Source: Vibrio pectenicida
Lineage (GTDB): Bacteria > Pseudomonadota > Gammaproteobacteria > Enterobacterales > Vibrionaceae
Reading direction: 5' to 3'
Assembly (NCBI GenBank): GCA_024347015.1
Contig: AP024889.1
Span: forward strand, 496,001-560,000
DNA: 64,000 nucleotides
Numbering within the stretch: position 1 is the first letter of the stretch; each line of letters starts with the position of its first letter. The position numbers were made by a program, and so were the translations under genes. Positions 33,317-42,880 of the stretch are shown in pieces. The notes under the pieces are model-generated. The model worked only from the letters and a program-made list of their open reading frames with translations. It searched no databases and had not been told where the DNA came from.

Positions 33317-34834
33317 ATGGAAAACGAGATTGAGCTGAAATTTTTTGTTTCTCCCGAATTTTCAAATACTTTGCAAGAGATGATTACGCAAGAAACAATA
33401 CTCCAGCATAGCCGTCGTGAGCTGGGTAATATTTACTTTGACACACCGGATAATTGGCTACGTGTTCATGATATTGGTCTTCGTATTCGTCGCTTTGACG
33501 ATGTGTATGTTCAAACCGTCAAAACGTCTGGTCGCGTTGTGGCTGGTTTACATCAGAGACCCGAGTACAATGCAGAGCATAGCAGTAATGAGCCCCTGTT
33601 GAGTCTTCACCCGTCAGATATATGGCCACTAGACAAAGATATTGCATTATTACAGTCAGAAATCGTACCCATTTTTACTACTGATTTTATTCGTGAGCAG
33701 TGGTTGATTGCGATGCAAGATGGCAGCCAAATCGAAGTAGCTTTTGACCAAGGGACAGTAGAAGCAGGTAAAAAACAGGAGCCTATTTGCGAAATTGAGT
33801 TGGAGTTAAAGTCAGGGCAAACTGATGCTTTGTTTACTCTAGCTCGCCGTTTGTCTGCACATGGGGGCCTTCGCCTTGGAAATTTGAGTAAAGCGGCTAA
33901 AGGTTATCGGCTTGCAAGTGATTATCAAGGTGATGAGGCTAAACCATTAGCTTTGGTTAATACAGATAAACACGATACGGTGGAATATTGCTTTATCCAT
34001 TCTCTTGAACATGGTTTGTCACATTGGCTTTATCATGAACAAATCTATGCTGAACGAGTATCAATAGAATCATTACACCAAATACAAAGCGCTATTAGCT
34101 TTATTCGTCAAGTGTTTACCGTTTACGGTGGTGCTGTTCCGCGTCGGGCAAGTGCTTTGATCCGTCAAGAGTTGAAATGGCTAGAGCAATCATTGGAATG
34201 GCTTAATGACTTTGATTACATTGAGGCTTTACTTGATGATAAGGGGCACGTTTTGCGTAAACTTGACGCCCGTAAATTTCTGGTTGGTGAGCTAAGACTA
34301 ACCCAAGAATCTTTGCCAAGTCGGGAGGATATGCTAACCCTATTTAATTCCGCGAGATATATTGGATTGCTGCTTGATCTTAGCCGTTGGATTTTAACTC
34401 GGGGTTGGCGGCCTTTTCTTGATGATAAATTAGAGGATAAAATTGCCCTGACTATTGAACCTTTCTCTTTTAAACAACTCGATCGTACTTGGGCTGAATT
34501 GATGGAAGCATTTCCTCCGGAGCATTCTCTGTGCAGTCAGGATTATATCGATCAACGCTATCGCCTGATGCGTAATTTATACACAGGGTTGAGCTTTGCC
34601 AGTTTGTTTGATGCTGAAGAGCGTAATCGTTTTAGGCTACCATGGCGTGATTTACTGCATGGTATTGATGATCTACTTAAACTCAGAACGTTAGATAAAC
34701 TAGTCGATAAGTTAGAGGGAGAAGAGCAAGAACAGCTTCAACGCTGGCTCTCTCGTCAAGAGAGGTCTATTTTACACGCAATGGAACAAACTCGAGTGAT
34801 TTGTATCGAAGCGCAGCCATATTGGCAAGACTAG
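33317..34834 (+). CDS. ygiF: Inorganic triphosphatase, CYTH and CHAD domains (YgiF)
   Basis: CYTH-domain tripolyphosphatase. The N-terminal CYTH domain (residues about 1-200) starts with the signature MENEIELKF, with LRIRRFDD and QTVKTSG basic strands. The C-terminal CHAD helical domain (about 215-500) has paired basic helices for polyphosphate binding. 505 aa. E. coli has the same gene order ygiF-glnE-hldE; here a potassium-channel gene on the other strand intervenes. The start is ATG 33317; the frame is open 19 codons further. Confidence 0.88.
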   Translation: MENEIELKFFVSPEFSNTLQEMITQETILQHSRRELGNIYFDTPDNWLRVHDIGLRIRRFDDVYVQTVKTSGRVVAGLHQRPEYNAEHSSNEPLLSLHPSDIWPLDKDIALLQSEIVPIFTTDFIREQWLIAMQDGSQIEVAFDQGTVEAGKKQEPICEIELELKSGQTDALFTLARRLSAHGGLRLGNLSKAAKGYRLASDYQGDEAKPLALVNTDKHDTVEYCFIHSLEHGLSHWLYHEQIYAERVSIESLHQIQSAISFIRQVFTVYGGAVPRRASALIRQELKWLEQSLEWLNDFDYIEALLDDKGHVLRKLDARKFLVGELRLTQESLPSREDMLTLFNSARYIGLLLDLSRWILTRGWRPFLDDKLEDKIALTIEPFSFKQLDRTWAELMEAFPPEHSLCSQDYIDQRYRLMRNLYTGLSFASLFDAEERNRFRLPWRDLLHGIDDLLKLRTLDKLVDKLEGEEQEQLQRWLSRQERSILHAMEQTRVICIEAQPYWQD

Positions 34835-34851
34835 ACTCGTACACTCTAGTC

Positions 34852-34886
34852 ATAGGGAGCCGATGGTTCCCTATCTCATTTTTTTT
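34852..34886 (+). terminator. ygiF terminator
   Basis: Stem ATAGGGAGCC/GGTTCCCTAT with one G-T wobble and a 3-base loop (34852-34874), then a T8 tract at 34879-34886. It overlaps the end of the convergent channel gene. Confidence 0.8.
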
Positions 34887-35625
34887 GTTTTTCAAGACTC
34901 TCTAGACGTTTAAGTATCTCTTGCTGTTGTTCGAGTACTTCAAGTAATAGCCGTTCTTTGTTTTCTGAGCGCTGCGCCTGAACCTCTGTCGGTGATGTGA
35001 TAAGCGAAGTAATAAGGCCAGAAATCATACCAAAAATCCCTACTCCACAGATAATTAGCCCTGAAGCGAGAATCTTGCCTGCATTAGTTACAGGGAAATG
35101 GTCTCCATAACCTACCGTTGAAATTGTTACTAGTGCCCACCATATGGCATCCCCACCTGTTTGAATGTTTGCGTCGGGCGACTTACTTTCCAAAAACAAC
35201 ATTATGCTTGATCCTATGGTGAGTAATATCACCATCAGCAGTAATATAGAAGCAAGAGTAGTTTCACGGCGATTTATCATCAACTGCTTGACTAAAGATC
35301 GGCTCGATCTGATGACCAAAATGACGCGTAAGATGTGAAATAGGCGCGCAAAGCGCAGCGGTTCAACCATTGGAATACTGGCAATAAAATCTATCCAGTG
35401 GCGTTTGATATATTGCAGTCGATTTGCAGATCGGATCCAATCAATTGTGAGTTGAAGAAGGAAAATACTGCAGATAACAAAGTCTAAGCTGATAAGAACT
35501 TGGCGTGTAGGTTCTTTAAGTGGGAAAAACAGTAATGCGGAAATCACAAATAGTGCCATAAATGACAGTACTAGCGATAATAAGCTCATTGGTTTTACAT
35601 CGTCTTTGATATCATTATTCTCCAT
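34876..35625 (-). CDS. Voltage-sensor-type potassium channel
   Basis: Six-membrane-segment ion transport protein. The pore carries the potassium selectivity filter (WWALVTISTVGYGDHFP, about residue 165-180). An S4-like segment with regularly spaced Arg (LFHILRVILVIRSSRSL) suggests a voltage sensor. A cytoplasmic C-terminal coiled coil (LLEVLEQQQEILKRLESLEKQ) could tetramerise it. I took ATG 35625; an in-frame TTG lies four codons upstream. 249 aa. It is convergent with ygiF; the physiological role is not shown by context. Confidence 0.85.
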   Translation of the reverse strand: MENNDIKDDVKPMSLLSLVLSFMALFVISALLFFPLKEPTRQVLISLDFVICSIFLLQLTIDWIRSANRLQYIKRHWIDFIASIPMVEPLRFARLFHILRVILVIRSSRSLVKQLMINRRETTLASILLLMVILLTIGSSIMLFLESKSPDANIQTGGDAIWWALVTISTVGYGDHFPVTNAGKILASGLIICGVGIFGMISGLITSLITSPTEVQAQRSENKERLLLEVLEQQQEILKRLESLEKQKK

Positions 35626-35695
35626 GTTTTGACTCAATTTGATATTACTTTTTCGATTTAACGTTCACAATCAACGGCAGTATTATAGGTTCTGA

Positions 35696-35724
35696 TTGTG
35701 TACAAGGCTGCTGGTCACTATATA
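35696..35724 (+). promoter_or_regulatory. Sigma-70-like promoter before the glnE leader
   Basis: TTGTGT (35696-35701), 17-base spacer, TATATA (35719-35724). A transcript would start near 35731, about 325 bases before glnE. Confidence 0.45.
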
Positions 35725-35818
35725 AGAACTAGCGAAGAACTAACAATGACAAACATAGCATGTAAGTCATCAACTATATTCAAATGCTGCTAGATAGCAG
35801 AGCAGTATTGCTGAAGAG

Positions 35819-35890
35819 ATGAACAAGAACTTAACCAATATGATGCATGAGTTGGTTGAAAATGTCTTATCGTTGCTTTGGCGCGATTAG
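35819..35890 (+). CDS. Possible 23-aa small ORF upstream of glnE
   Basis: Encodes MNKNLTNMMHELVENVLSLL-WRD, then TAG. A GAAGAG sequence sits directly before the ATG, so spacing is too tight for a good ribosome site. No family recognised. Reported only because it lies with a second mini-ORF between a promoter and a terminator. Confidence 0.22.
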   Translation: MNKNLTNMMHELVENVLSLLWRD

Positions 35891-35912
35891 ACAGGTCAAA
35901 GGAGATGCAAAA

Positions 35913-35963
35913 ATGAGTAGTCTCTTGATGCTAAGATCGCATCTTTCACTGTTTGATTGTTAA
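35913..35963 (+). CDS. Possible 16-aa leader ORF upstream of glnE
   Basis: Encodes MSSLLMLRSHLSLFDC, then TAA. It has a good AAGGAG ribosome site 8 bases upstream and is rich in Leu and Ser. The terminator hairpin starts 18 bases after its stop, the geometry of a leader peptide. No regulation is shown. Confidence 0.3.
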   Translation: MSSLLMLRSHLSLFDC

Positions 35964-35981
35964 AATATCTTTAATATGCTT

Positions 35982-36007
35982 CCACTGATTGTTAGTGGGT
36001 ATTTTTT
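35982..36007 (+). terminator. Terminator-like hairpin 50 bases before glnE
   Basis: CCACT (35982-35986), loop GATTGTT, AGTGG (35994-35998), then GTATTTTTT (T6 at 36002-36007). The stem is short (5 bp), so it may be partial. Confidence 0.5.
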
Positions 36008-36055
36008 ATTGGTATAACACCGTTATAAATCTTTTCACTAACCCAAGGAAGAACC

Positions 36056-38896
36056 ATGCAATTGCCCGACAATCTTGTTTGTGTGTCCCAAAATGCGCTA
36101 GAGCCCCTAGTTCAACTTGATGCCATCCAACATTGGTCCAAGGCTCTGCGTGAACAACTGAGCTATGTTGCAGGCTTGAGTCAGTTTGTCGTAGATTCGT
36201 TACAAAAAGATCATGACCTACAAGAGAGTTTGCCCGAAATGTTAGAGCAGCCGTCTCGATATAAAAACTATCGCTCTTGCCTTGCTAAATATCTGGCTAA
36301 TTGTAACGATGAGGCGCAAGGGCATAGAATTTTAAGGCAATTTCGTCGTCGAGAAATGGTTTACATTGCATGGAGAGACTTTCTTGGTAATTGGGATTTA
36401 GAGCAAAGCCTCGAACACTTATCTAAGTTAGCTGAAGCCATGCTTTTTGAAACCTATCATTGGCAATATGATGCTTATTGTAAACTGTGGGGAACCCCTT
36501 GCAGTGCAGACGGTAAAGCTCAGCCTATGTTGATTATTGGTATGGGTAAACTTGGAGGTGGTGAACTCAATTTTTCATCTGATATTGATCTGATTTTTAC
36601 CTACCCAGAGAATGGAGATACACAGGGCGCTGCTCGGAGTTTATCGAATGCTCAGTTTTTTACTCGCTTAGCTCAACGAATTATCAAAGCGCTAGATCAG
36701 CAAACTTTTGATGGTTTTTGTTACCGTGTCGATATGCGCTTACGTCCTTTCGGTGAAAGCGGACCTTTGGTCATGAGCTATGTGGCTTTGGAAGACTACT
36801 ACCAAGAACAAGGTAGAGATTGGGAACGCTATGCAATGATCAAAGGCCGAGTCATGGGTAAGGAGATGTACTCGGAGTATCGGGTATTACGTCAAATGTT
36901 AAGGCCTTTTGTTTTTCGGCGTTATATTGATTTTAGTGCTATACAATCATTGCGCAGAATGAAGTCAATGATAAGTAGTGAGGTTCGGCGGCGTGGTTTA
37001 AAAAATAACATCAAGTTAGGAGCAGGGGGAATTCGTGAAATAGAATTTGTCGCTCAGGTGTTTCAACTTATTCGCGGTGGTAGGGAACCCAGCTTACGTC
37101 ATCGAGGGCTCTTAAAAACCCTAGTTGCGGTTGAAACACTAGAGCTGTTATCTCGCGATAAAGTGGTACATCTTCGGCATGCATACCAATTTTTACGGCG
37201 TGTAGAGAATCTACTGCAAGCAATGACAGATCAACAGACTCAAACGCTACCAGAAAATGGGCAAGAACAATTGCAACTAGCAGTCGCAATGGGCTACGCA
37301 GGCTGGCCTCCTTTGTTTAAAGAAATACAAGCGCATATGCATAATGTACATCAGGTCTTTACTTGCTTGATAGGTGATGATGAAGAGGAATCATTAGAGG
37401 TTGCTAAGCACTACCATGAATTATGGGATATGGTGGAAAAGCTGGATGTTATAGAGGGGATTCTTGCTCAAGATATCGGCAGCCAAGAATGGGCAGATAT
37501 GGCACAAACTATTATCAGCTTCAAGCGAGAACTGGCCAAAAAGACCCTTGGGCCCAGAGGTCGGGAAGTCCTAAATCGTTTAATGCCAAAGGTTTTTTGT
37601 GCAATCTATTCTCATCGTGATGCTAAGTATGGATTACCACGAGTCCTTCATCTATTACACAAGATTGTTACTCGTACTACCTACTTAGAGTTATTGGATG
37701 AATATCCAGCGGCTCTAACTCAATTAGTACGTCTGTGCACAGAAAGCCCAATGATCTCGGAGCAACTTGGCCGTTATCCCATTTTGCTTGATGAGTTGAT
37801 TGATCCACAACATCTTTATAACCCAATTCCGTTCGAAAGTTATCGTTCAGAATTACGTGATTTTCTAGCTCGTATTCCAGAAAATGATATGGAGCAGCAA
37901 ATGGAGGCGTTGCGCCAGTTCAAGCAAATCTGTATTTTGCGTATTGCTGCGGCAGATATTGCCGGCGCTTTACCTGTGATGAAAGTCAGCGATCACCTGA
38001 CTTATCTTGCAGAAGCCATTGTCGACTCCGCAGTCAATCAAGCTTGGCTGCAAATGGTTGAAAAATATGGAGAGCCTACTCACCTTAAAGATCGAGAGGG
38101 TCGAGGTTTTGCTGTGATTGGGTATGGCAAAGTTGGAGGCTGGGAGCTTGGATATAATTCAGACTTGGATATTGTTTTCATTCATGACTGCCCCGCAGAT
38201 ATTTATACTGATGGGAAAAAAGAGCTTGATGGTCGGCAGTTTTATCTCCGTTTAGCCCAGCGTATCATACATATATTCTCGACTCGGACCGCTTCCGGCA
38301 CATTGTATGAGGTAGATACACGTTTGCGTCCATCAGGTGCATCTGGGCTTTTAGTGACTACTGCTCAAGCTTTTGACGAATATCAGCAAAATGAAGCGTG
38401 GATATGGGAGCACCAAGCATTAGTGCGTGCTCGTATGATTTATGGTGATTCAGCTCTTGATAATGCTTTTTCACACATCAGGCACCATATTCTCAGCAGA
38501 ATGCGTGAAGAGGCTCCCCTCAAAAAAGCAGTAGGTGAAATGCGTACTAAAATGCGCGAGCACCTCGGCGGTAAGAAATCAGGACGCTTTTTGCTTAAGC
38601 AAGATCCTGGAGGTATCACAGATGTGGAGTTTCTCGCTCAATATTTGGTCTTAAGATACAGCCATGAAAACCCTAAGTTAACGCGTTGGAGTGACAACGT
38701 GAGAATTTTCGAGTCCTTGATAGCTCAGGGGGTGATGGAAGAAGCTCCCGCAATAGCTTTAACCCATGCGTATACCACGATGCGCAATCATATTCATTAT
38801 CGTAATTTGCTCAACTTAGATGCAGATGTGGACGAGGAAAAATTGTTTAAAGAGCGAGAGATTGTTAAGTCTCTCTGGCATGAGTGGTTAGAATAA
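36056..38896 (+). CDS. glnE: Bifunctional glutamine synthetase adenylyltransferase/adenylyl-removing enzyme
   Basis: Adds AMP to and removes it from glutamine synthetase in response to PII and glutamine. Two nucleotidyltransferase domains are seen: GGGELNFSSDIDLIFTY (about residue 168-184, adenylyl removal) and GGWELGYNSDLDIVFIHD (about 690-707, adenylylation). Each is followed by its helical GlnE domain. 946 aa, the E. coli length. ATG 36056 has an AAGGAAG site. It is followed by hldE 60 bases downstream, as in E. coli. Confidence 0.96.
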   Translation: MQLPDNLVCVSQNALEPLVQLDAIQHWSKALREQLSYVAGLSQFVVDSLQKDHDLQESLPEMLEQPSRYKNYRSCLAKYLANCNDEAQGHRILRQFRRREMVYIAWRDFLGNWDLEQSLEHLSKLAEAMLFETYHWQYDAYCKLWGTPCSADGKAQPMLIIGMGKLGGGELNFSSDIDLIFTYPENGDTQGAARSLSNAQFFTRLAQRIIKALDQQTFDGFCYRVDMRLRPFGESGPLVMSYVALEDYYQEQGRDWERYAMIKGRVMGKEMYSEYRVLRQMLRPFVFRRYIDFSAIQSLRRMKSMISSEVRRRGLKNNIKLGAGGIREIEFVAQVFQLIRGGREPSLRHRGLLKTLVAVETLELLSRDKVVHLRHAYQFLRRVENLLQAMTDQQTQTLPENGQEQLQLAVAMGYAGWPPLFKEIQAHMHNVHQVFTCLIGDDEEESLEVAKHYHELWDMVEKLDVIEGILAQDIGSQEWADMAQTIISFKRELAKKTLGPRGREVLNRLMPKVFCAIYSHRDAKYGLPRVLHLLHKIVTRTTYLELLDEYPAALTQLVRLCTESPMISEQLGRYPILLDELIDPQHLYNPIPFESYRSELRDFLARIPENDMEQQMEALRQFKQICILRIAAADIAGALPVMKVSDHLTYLAEAIVDSAVNQAWLQMVEKYGEPTHLKDREGRGFAVIGYGKVGGWELGYNSDLDIVFIHDCPADIYTDGKKELDGRQFYLRLAQRIIHIFSTRTASGTLYEVDTRLRPSGASGLLVTTAQAFDEYQQNEAWIWEHQALVRARMIYGDSALDNAFSHIRHHILSRMREEAPLKKAVGEMRTKMREHLGGKKSGRFLLKQDPGGITDVEFLAQYLVLRYSHENPKLTRWSDNVRIFESLIAQGVMEEAPAIALTHAYTTMRNHIHYRNLLNLDADVDEEKLFKEREIVKSLWHEWLE

Positions 38897-38956
38897 GTTT
38901 AGCGCTTTATCTGCCTGTGTTAGACTTTTGCCCGAATTAGAACTTGGAGACCCACA

Positions 38957-40387
38957 ATGAAACCAATCCTACCAAACTATAGTGATTCAGGCGTATTGAT
39001 TATTGGTGACGTAATGTTAGATCGTTACTGGTATGGCCCGACTGGGCGTATTTCTCCAGAAGCGCCAGTCCCTGTAGTAAAAGTAGAAAATAATGAAGAG
39101 CGCCCAGGTGGGGCCGCTAACGTAGCAATGAATATTGCTTCTCTCGGTGGGCATGCTCATATTGTTGGTTTGACGGGGATTGATGAACCAGCCAAAGTCC
39201 TCAATGAGACTTTGTCAGCTCTCAAAGTAAAGTGTGATTTTGTGGCTTTACCCAGTTATCCGACCATCACAAAATTGCGAATATTGAGTCGTGGTCAACA
39301 ACTAATTCGTTTGGACTTTGAAGATAAATTTGAAAATACTGAAGCAGAGCTTATTTTGGATAGGATGGAACAGGCTCTCCCTAAAGTTAAGTCAGTAGTT
39401 CTGTCTGACTATGATAAAGGGGCTCTAGAACATGTTCAGCTATTCATTCAAAAAGCACGAGCAGCCAAAGTGCCAGTTTTCATTGACCCCAAAGGTGCTG
39501 ACTTTGAACGTTATCGCGGTGCGACTTTATTGACTCCCAATTTAACTGAATTTGAACTTGTTGCTGGTAAGGTTAAAACAGATCAAGAGTTAGTAGATAA
39601 AGGTTTAGCTCTTATCGATAAATATGATTTTGAAGCACTTCTTGTAACGCGAAGCGAGCATGGAATGACGTTATTACGTCGTGGTCAAGAGCCATTCCAC
39701 TTGCCTACTTTAGCAAAAGAAGTATTTGACGTGACAGGTGCTGGAGATACGGTTATTTCAGTTCTTGCCGCTTCAGTTGCTTCTGGTAAGCCGCTTGATG
39801 AAGCCTGTGCTCTGGCTAATGCTGCAGCTGGTGTTGTGGTCGGTAAACTTGGTACATCAACGGTATCAACAATAGAGCTCGCAGAAGCGGTCCATGGAAG
39901 TCAAGATACAGACTTTGGTGTGGTCACTGAGCCATCACTAATTGATGCTGTAAAAAAAGCGCAGTCTAAGGGAGAGAAAGTAGTGATGACTAACGGTTGT
40001 TTCGACATTCTCCATGCAGGACACGTTTCTTATCTTAACCATGCGGCAAAACTTGGAGATCGTCTTATTGTTGCTGTCAACACAGATGAATCGGTAAAAA
40101 ACTTGAAAGGACCTGGACGTCCGGTTAACCCAACGGATCGTAGAATGGCCGTTCTTGCAGGTTTAGGAGCAGTTGACTGGGTTGTACCTTTTGAAGAAGA
40201 AACGCCACAGCGCCTTATTGCAGAAGTATTACCTGATTTGCTGGTCAAAGGTGGAGATTACAAGCCTGAAGATATTGCTGGTGGTAAAGAAGTGATTGTT
40301 AACGGTGGGGAGGTCAAGGTTCTCAACTTTGAAGAAGGATGTTCAACTACCGAAATTATCGATGCAATCAAAGGTGAAAGAGGGTAA
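38957..40387 (+). CDS. hldE: Bifunctional heptose kinase/adenylyltransferase HldE
   Basis: Makes ADP-D-glycero-D-manno-heptose for the lipopolysaccharide inner core. The N-terminal ribokinase-like domain shows [22 protein letters not shown] and the catalytic DVTGAGDTV (about residue 263). The C-terminal cytidylyltransferase-like domain shows [17 protein letters not shown] (about 345) and a [12 protein letters not shown] motif. 476 aa. Followed by a strong terminator. Confidence 0.96.
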   Translation: MKPILPNYSDSGVLIIGDVMLDRYWYGPTGRISPEAPVPVVKVENNEERPGGAANVAMNIASLGGHAHIVGLTGIDEPAKVLNETLSALKVKCDFVALPSYPTITKLRILSRGQQLIRLDFEDKFENTEAELILDRMEQALPKVKSVVLSDYDKGALEHVQLFIQKARAAKVPVFIDPKGADFERYRGATLLTPNLTEFELVAGKVKTDQELVDKGLALIDKYDFEALLVTRSEHGMTLLRRGQEPFHLPTLAKEVFDVTGAGDTVISVLAASVASGKPLDEACALANAAAGVVVGKLGTSTVSTIELAEAVHGSQDTDFGVVTEPSLIDAVKKAQSKGEKVVMTNGCFDILHAGHVSYLNHAAKLGDRLIVAVNTDESVKNLKGPGRPVNPTDRRMAVLAGLGAVDWVVPFEEETPQRLIAEVLPDLLVKGGDYKPEDIAGGKEVIVNGGEVKVLNFEEGCSTTEIIDAIKGERG

Positions 40388-40395
40388 ATCCCATC

Positions 40396-40433
40396 GTAAT
40401 AAAAATGGAGCCAAGGAGCTCCATTTTTATTAC
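40396..40433. terminator. Bidirectional terminator between hldE and arcA
   Basis: Perfect 16-bp stem GTAATAAAAATGGAGC/GCTCCATTTTTATTAC with a 6-base loop. It lies 9 bases past the hldE stop and 16 bases past the arcA stop, with T-rich arms on both strands. Confidence 0.85.
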
Positions 40434-40448
40434 AGTATATAGGATTAG

Positions 40449-41165
40449 TTACTCGTCTAAGTCACCACAAAAACGGTAACCTTCTCCGTGAATGGTTGCA
40501 ATGATCTCTGGAGTTCCAGATACAGATTCAAAGTGTTTACGTATTCTTCGAATCGTGACATCAACCGTCCTGTCATGAGGTTTTAGTTCTCGGCCTGTCA
40601 TCTTTTTCAGCAGATCTGCTCGTGTCTGGATCTTGCCTGGATTTTCACAGAAGTGAAGTAAGGCTCTAAACTCGGAACGAGGAAGCTTGTAATCTTCACC
40701 GCTTGGGCTTACTAGTGAGCGACTATTAATATCTAAAACCCAGCCATTAAATTCATATTTTTCTACACTACGTTTATCTTCACTCAAAGTGCTGGAACTC
40801 ATTGAGCGATTGAGTAGGTTACGAGCTCGAATGGTCAATTCTCTTGGGTTGAATGGCTTGGTGATGTAGTCATCGGCACCTATTTCAAGGCCTAAGATTT
40901 TGTCAACCTCATTGTCACGTCCAGTCAAGAACATTAACGCCACATTAGCTTGCTCACGAAGCTCGCGTGCAAGTAGAAGACCATTCTTTCCAGGTAAATT
41001 AATATCCATAATCACCAGATTAACCTGATTGTCAGACAGCACTTGGTGCATCTCTTCACCGTCACTGGCCTCAAAAACAGCGTATCCCTCTGCTTCAAAA
41101 ATACTCTTTAGAGTGTTACGAGTTACTTGCTCATCTTCGACAATAAGAATGTGCGGGGTTTGCAT
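40449..41165 (-). CDS. arcA: Aerobic respiration response regulator ArcA
   Basis: OmpR-type response regulator of the ArcBA redox system that represses aerobic metabolism under low oxygen. The N terminus [12 protein letters not shown] and the receiver (phospho-Asp in [12 protein letters not shown], Lys in [13 protein letters not shown]) are almost those of E. coli ArcA. The C-terminal winged helix (about 135-235) contains [24 protein letters not shown] sequence and [15 protein letters not shown]. 238 aa. A single transcription unit, convergent with hldE. Confidence 0.97.
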   Translation of the reverse strand: MQTPHILIVEDEQVTRNTLKSIFEAEGYAVFEASDGEEMHQVLSDNQVNLVIMDINLPGKNGLLLARELREQANVALMFLTGRDNEVDKILGLEIGADDYITKPFNPRELTIRARNLLNRSMSSSTLSEDKRSVEKYEFNGWVLDINSRSLVSPSGEDYKLPRSEFRALLHFCENPGKIQTRADLLKKMTGRELKPHDRTVDVTIRRIRKHFESVSGTPEIIATIHGEGYRFCGDLDE

Positions 41166-41488
41166 TGGCGGTACCTAAACTTGTGAAAAAATTGTGCTAA
41201 TAGAATAAATTCTAGGCAAAAACCTAACATACAGTTAATGTGATGTTGATAATAAACCAAAGATTTTAAAAGTACATCGTTTCTTTGATTGCCCGCCTTC
41301 CTTGGATTCAATACATTCTTGAGATCCTTTATCCTCACGCTTCCTATCAGTCTTTGAAGCGAATTCTATAATGTTAACAGCATGCTAACAATGTCAGAAT
41401 GTTAATTCCATTCACTTTGTTGATTTATATCAAGAGTTAGAATGTAACAAAAATTAATAGTCGATAACATATATGAAGCTTGGATGAT
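41166..41488. other. arcA upstream region
   Basis: About 320 bases without a gene, between divergent arcA and the DUF3293 remnant. AT-rich. Several TGTTA/TAACA half-sites occur at 41372-41405, and such repeats resemble ArcA boxes, so autoregulation is possible. I could not fix a promoter. Confidence 0.35.
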
Positions 41489-41878
41489 ATGGTGATAGAT
41501 GAACTCCTTTGGCAACAATATTCAGAACCTTACTTTAAGTTTACTCACTCACTAGAGTTTGAAGAGTTTGCTATTATCACTGCGTGGAACCCAAATAGTC
41601 AGTGGCAACCTAAAGTAGAAAATGATCGTAGCAATCACAGTCTAGTTGAAGAATTTGGTCATACTTACTTTAGTGAGGTTTATGTGGGTGATAGGAACTT
41701 CAATTGGGTTGAAACTAGCTTTGCAGTCGTCATATCGGAGTAACAAGCTTTATATTTAGGACAAAAATATCAGCAGAATGCTATTTACTATGTGATGAAT
41801 GATGAGTTGTTTTTGTTATCTTGTTTAGCTGATCAAACAAAAGTTAGTCTTGGTAGTTGTTTACAACGATGCAGGTAA
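41489..41878 (+). pseudogene. DUF3293-family gene interrupted by an in-frame TAA
   Basis: ATG 41489 opens an 84-codon frame (VIDELLWQQYSEP, then FAIITAWNPNSQWQP) that resembles the N-terminal two thirds of DUF3293 proteins. It ends at TAA 41741-41743. The same frame then continues without a break for 44 more codons (QALYLGQKYQQNAIYYVMND, ELFLLSC...) to TAA 41876-41878, and this part matches the normal DUF3293 C terminus. Total length would be about 129 residues, near the family norm. So one base change (for example GAA or CAA to TAA) splits the gene. DUF3293 function is unknown. Confidence 0.72.
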
Positions 41879-41906
41879 GACTTAAGAGCATTTTCATGGA
41901 GGAGTA

Positions 41907-42392
41907 ATGAAAGATATAACACCGGATATATGTGATAAACATGAAGATAAAGTAACCTCATTGAATATACCTCTGCACACTTTTGGTAATAAATATGCGT
42001 TCTGGGGAGAAATTGTTACCGTACGTTGCTACCACGACAACTCGAAAGTCAGGGAGATGTTAAGTCAGGACGGTAAAGGAAAAGTGTTGATCGTTGATGG
42101 TCATGGTTCTTGCCAAGAAGCATTACTTGGCGGTCAACTAGCGATTTTGGCCATCGATAATGACTGGGAGGGGGTGATAGTCTATGGAGCTATTCGTGAT
42201 GCTGGAGCGATGGCTGAAATGGAGTTTGGAATAAAAGCGTTAGGAACCTGCCCTTTTAAGGCCGAGAAAAATGGGGCAGGTGAGACGAATGTGACTTTGA
42301 CGATCCATAACCAGATGATTCAGCCAGGTGATTATGTCTATGCAGATTGGAATGGTGTACTTATGTCCACAGAGTTGCTTGATTGGAGTTAG
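41907..42392 (+). CDS. RraA-family protein (RNase E regulator-like or class II aldolase)
   Basis: RraA fold protein. In E. coli RraA inhibits RNase E; relatives are HMG/CHA pyruvate aldolases. Family blocks: [58 protein letters not shown]. The Arg-Asp pair (GAIRD), used for metal and substrate binding in aldolases, is kept, whereas the equivalent in E. coli RraA, as I recall, reads RQ. This looks like a paralogue of the main RraA (V. vulnificus has two, RraAV1 and RraAV2). 161 aa, with a GGAGG ribosome site. Confidence 0.75.
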   Translation: MKDITPDICDKHEDKVTSLNIPLHTFGNKYAFWGEIVTVRCYHDNSKVREMLSQDGKGKVLIVDGHGSCQEALLGGQLAILAIDNDWEGVIVYGAIRDAGAMAEMEFGIKALGTCPFKAEKNGAGETNVTLTIHNQMIQPGDYVYADWNGVLMSTELLDWS

Positions 42393-42418
42393 TAAGTGTT
42401 GTTGGGTGTGTTGTAGTT

Positions 42419-42880
42419 TTAAAAGCGAAAGCCAATACCAACTTCAACCCCTTGCTGCCATTCTTGGTGTTCGAGAGTGGCATGAATATCGAGATTTTCA
42501 GTCAATCTCATTCGGCTAGAAACTTCAGCAGAAATCATAGTTTCACTACCTAAAGTCGAATTTTCTTCTTGATAAGAATGTAGAGAACTTTGTACCGACA
42601 CTCTGGGAGTAAGTTGATAACTGACACCGCTCAAAAAGCCACTTTCATTTACGGTCGTACTTTGATTTATGCGAGCACCGACGTAGACATCAATTTTATT
42701 AAATAGGTTATATGAATAACCGCCATCAATTTTCCACGTATCAAAATCATGTTGATCAGCTTCGCTTAGTAGAAAAAGTTTGTGTGGGGAGACTTTTTTT
42801 TGTGATGGTAGTGCAGGTAGCTCAGCTGCTATTGATGAACAGGCTGTAAGAGCAAGCAAAAGGTTTAGTTGTTTTTTCAT
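42419..42880 (-). CDS. Small exported barrel-like protein, function unknown
   Basis: 153 aa. It has a signal peptide (MKKQLNLLLALTACSSIAA). The mature part alternates polar and hydrophobic residues in strand-like stretches (IDGGYSYNLFNKIDVYVGARINQ, SGFLSGVSYQLTPRVSVQSSL, EVGIGFRF) and ends in Phe, the usual C-terminal mark of outer-membrane barrel proteins. That suggests an outer-membrane protein of perhaps six to eight strands. I recognise no specific family. It is convergent with the RraA paralogue, with a good ribosome site (AAGGAG). Confidence 0.65.
   Translation of the reverse strand: MKKQLNLLLALTACSSIAAELPALPSQKKVSPHKLFLLSEADQHDFDTWKIDGGYSYNLFNKIDVYVGARINQSTTVNESGFLSGVSYQLTPRVSVQSSLHSYQEENSTLGSETMISAEVSSRMRLTENLDIHATLEHQEWQQGVEVGIGFRF

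Larger units (their letters stand above)
35626..36055. other. Gene-poor region upstream of glnE
   Basis: 430 bases. Plus-strand elements: a sigma-70-like promoter (35696-35724), two very short ORFs with ribosome sites (35819-35890 and 35913-35963), and a terminator-like hairpin with T-tract (35982-36007), all before glnE. Together they suggest either an attenuated glnE leader or a separate RNA of about 280 bases. Confidence 0.45.
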
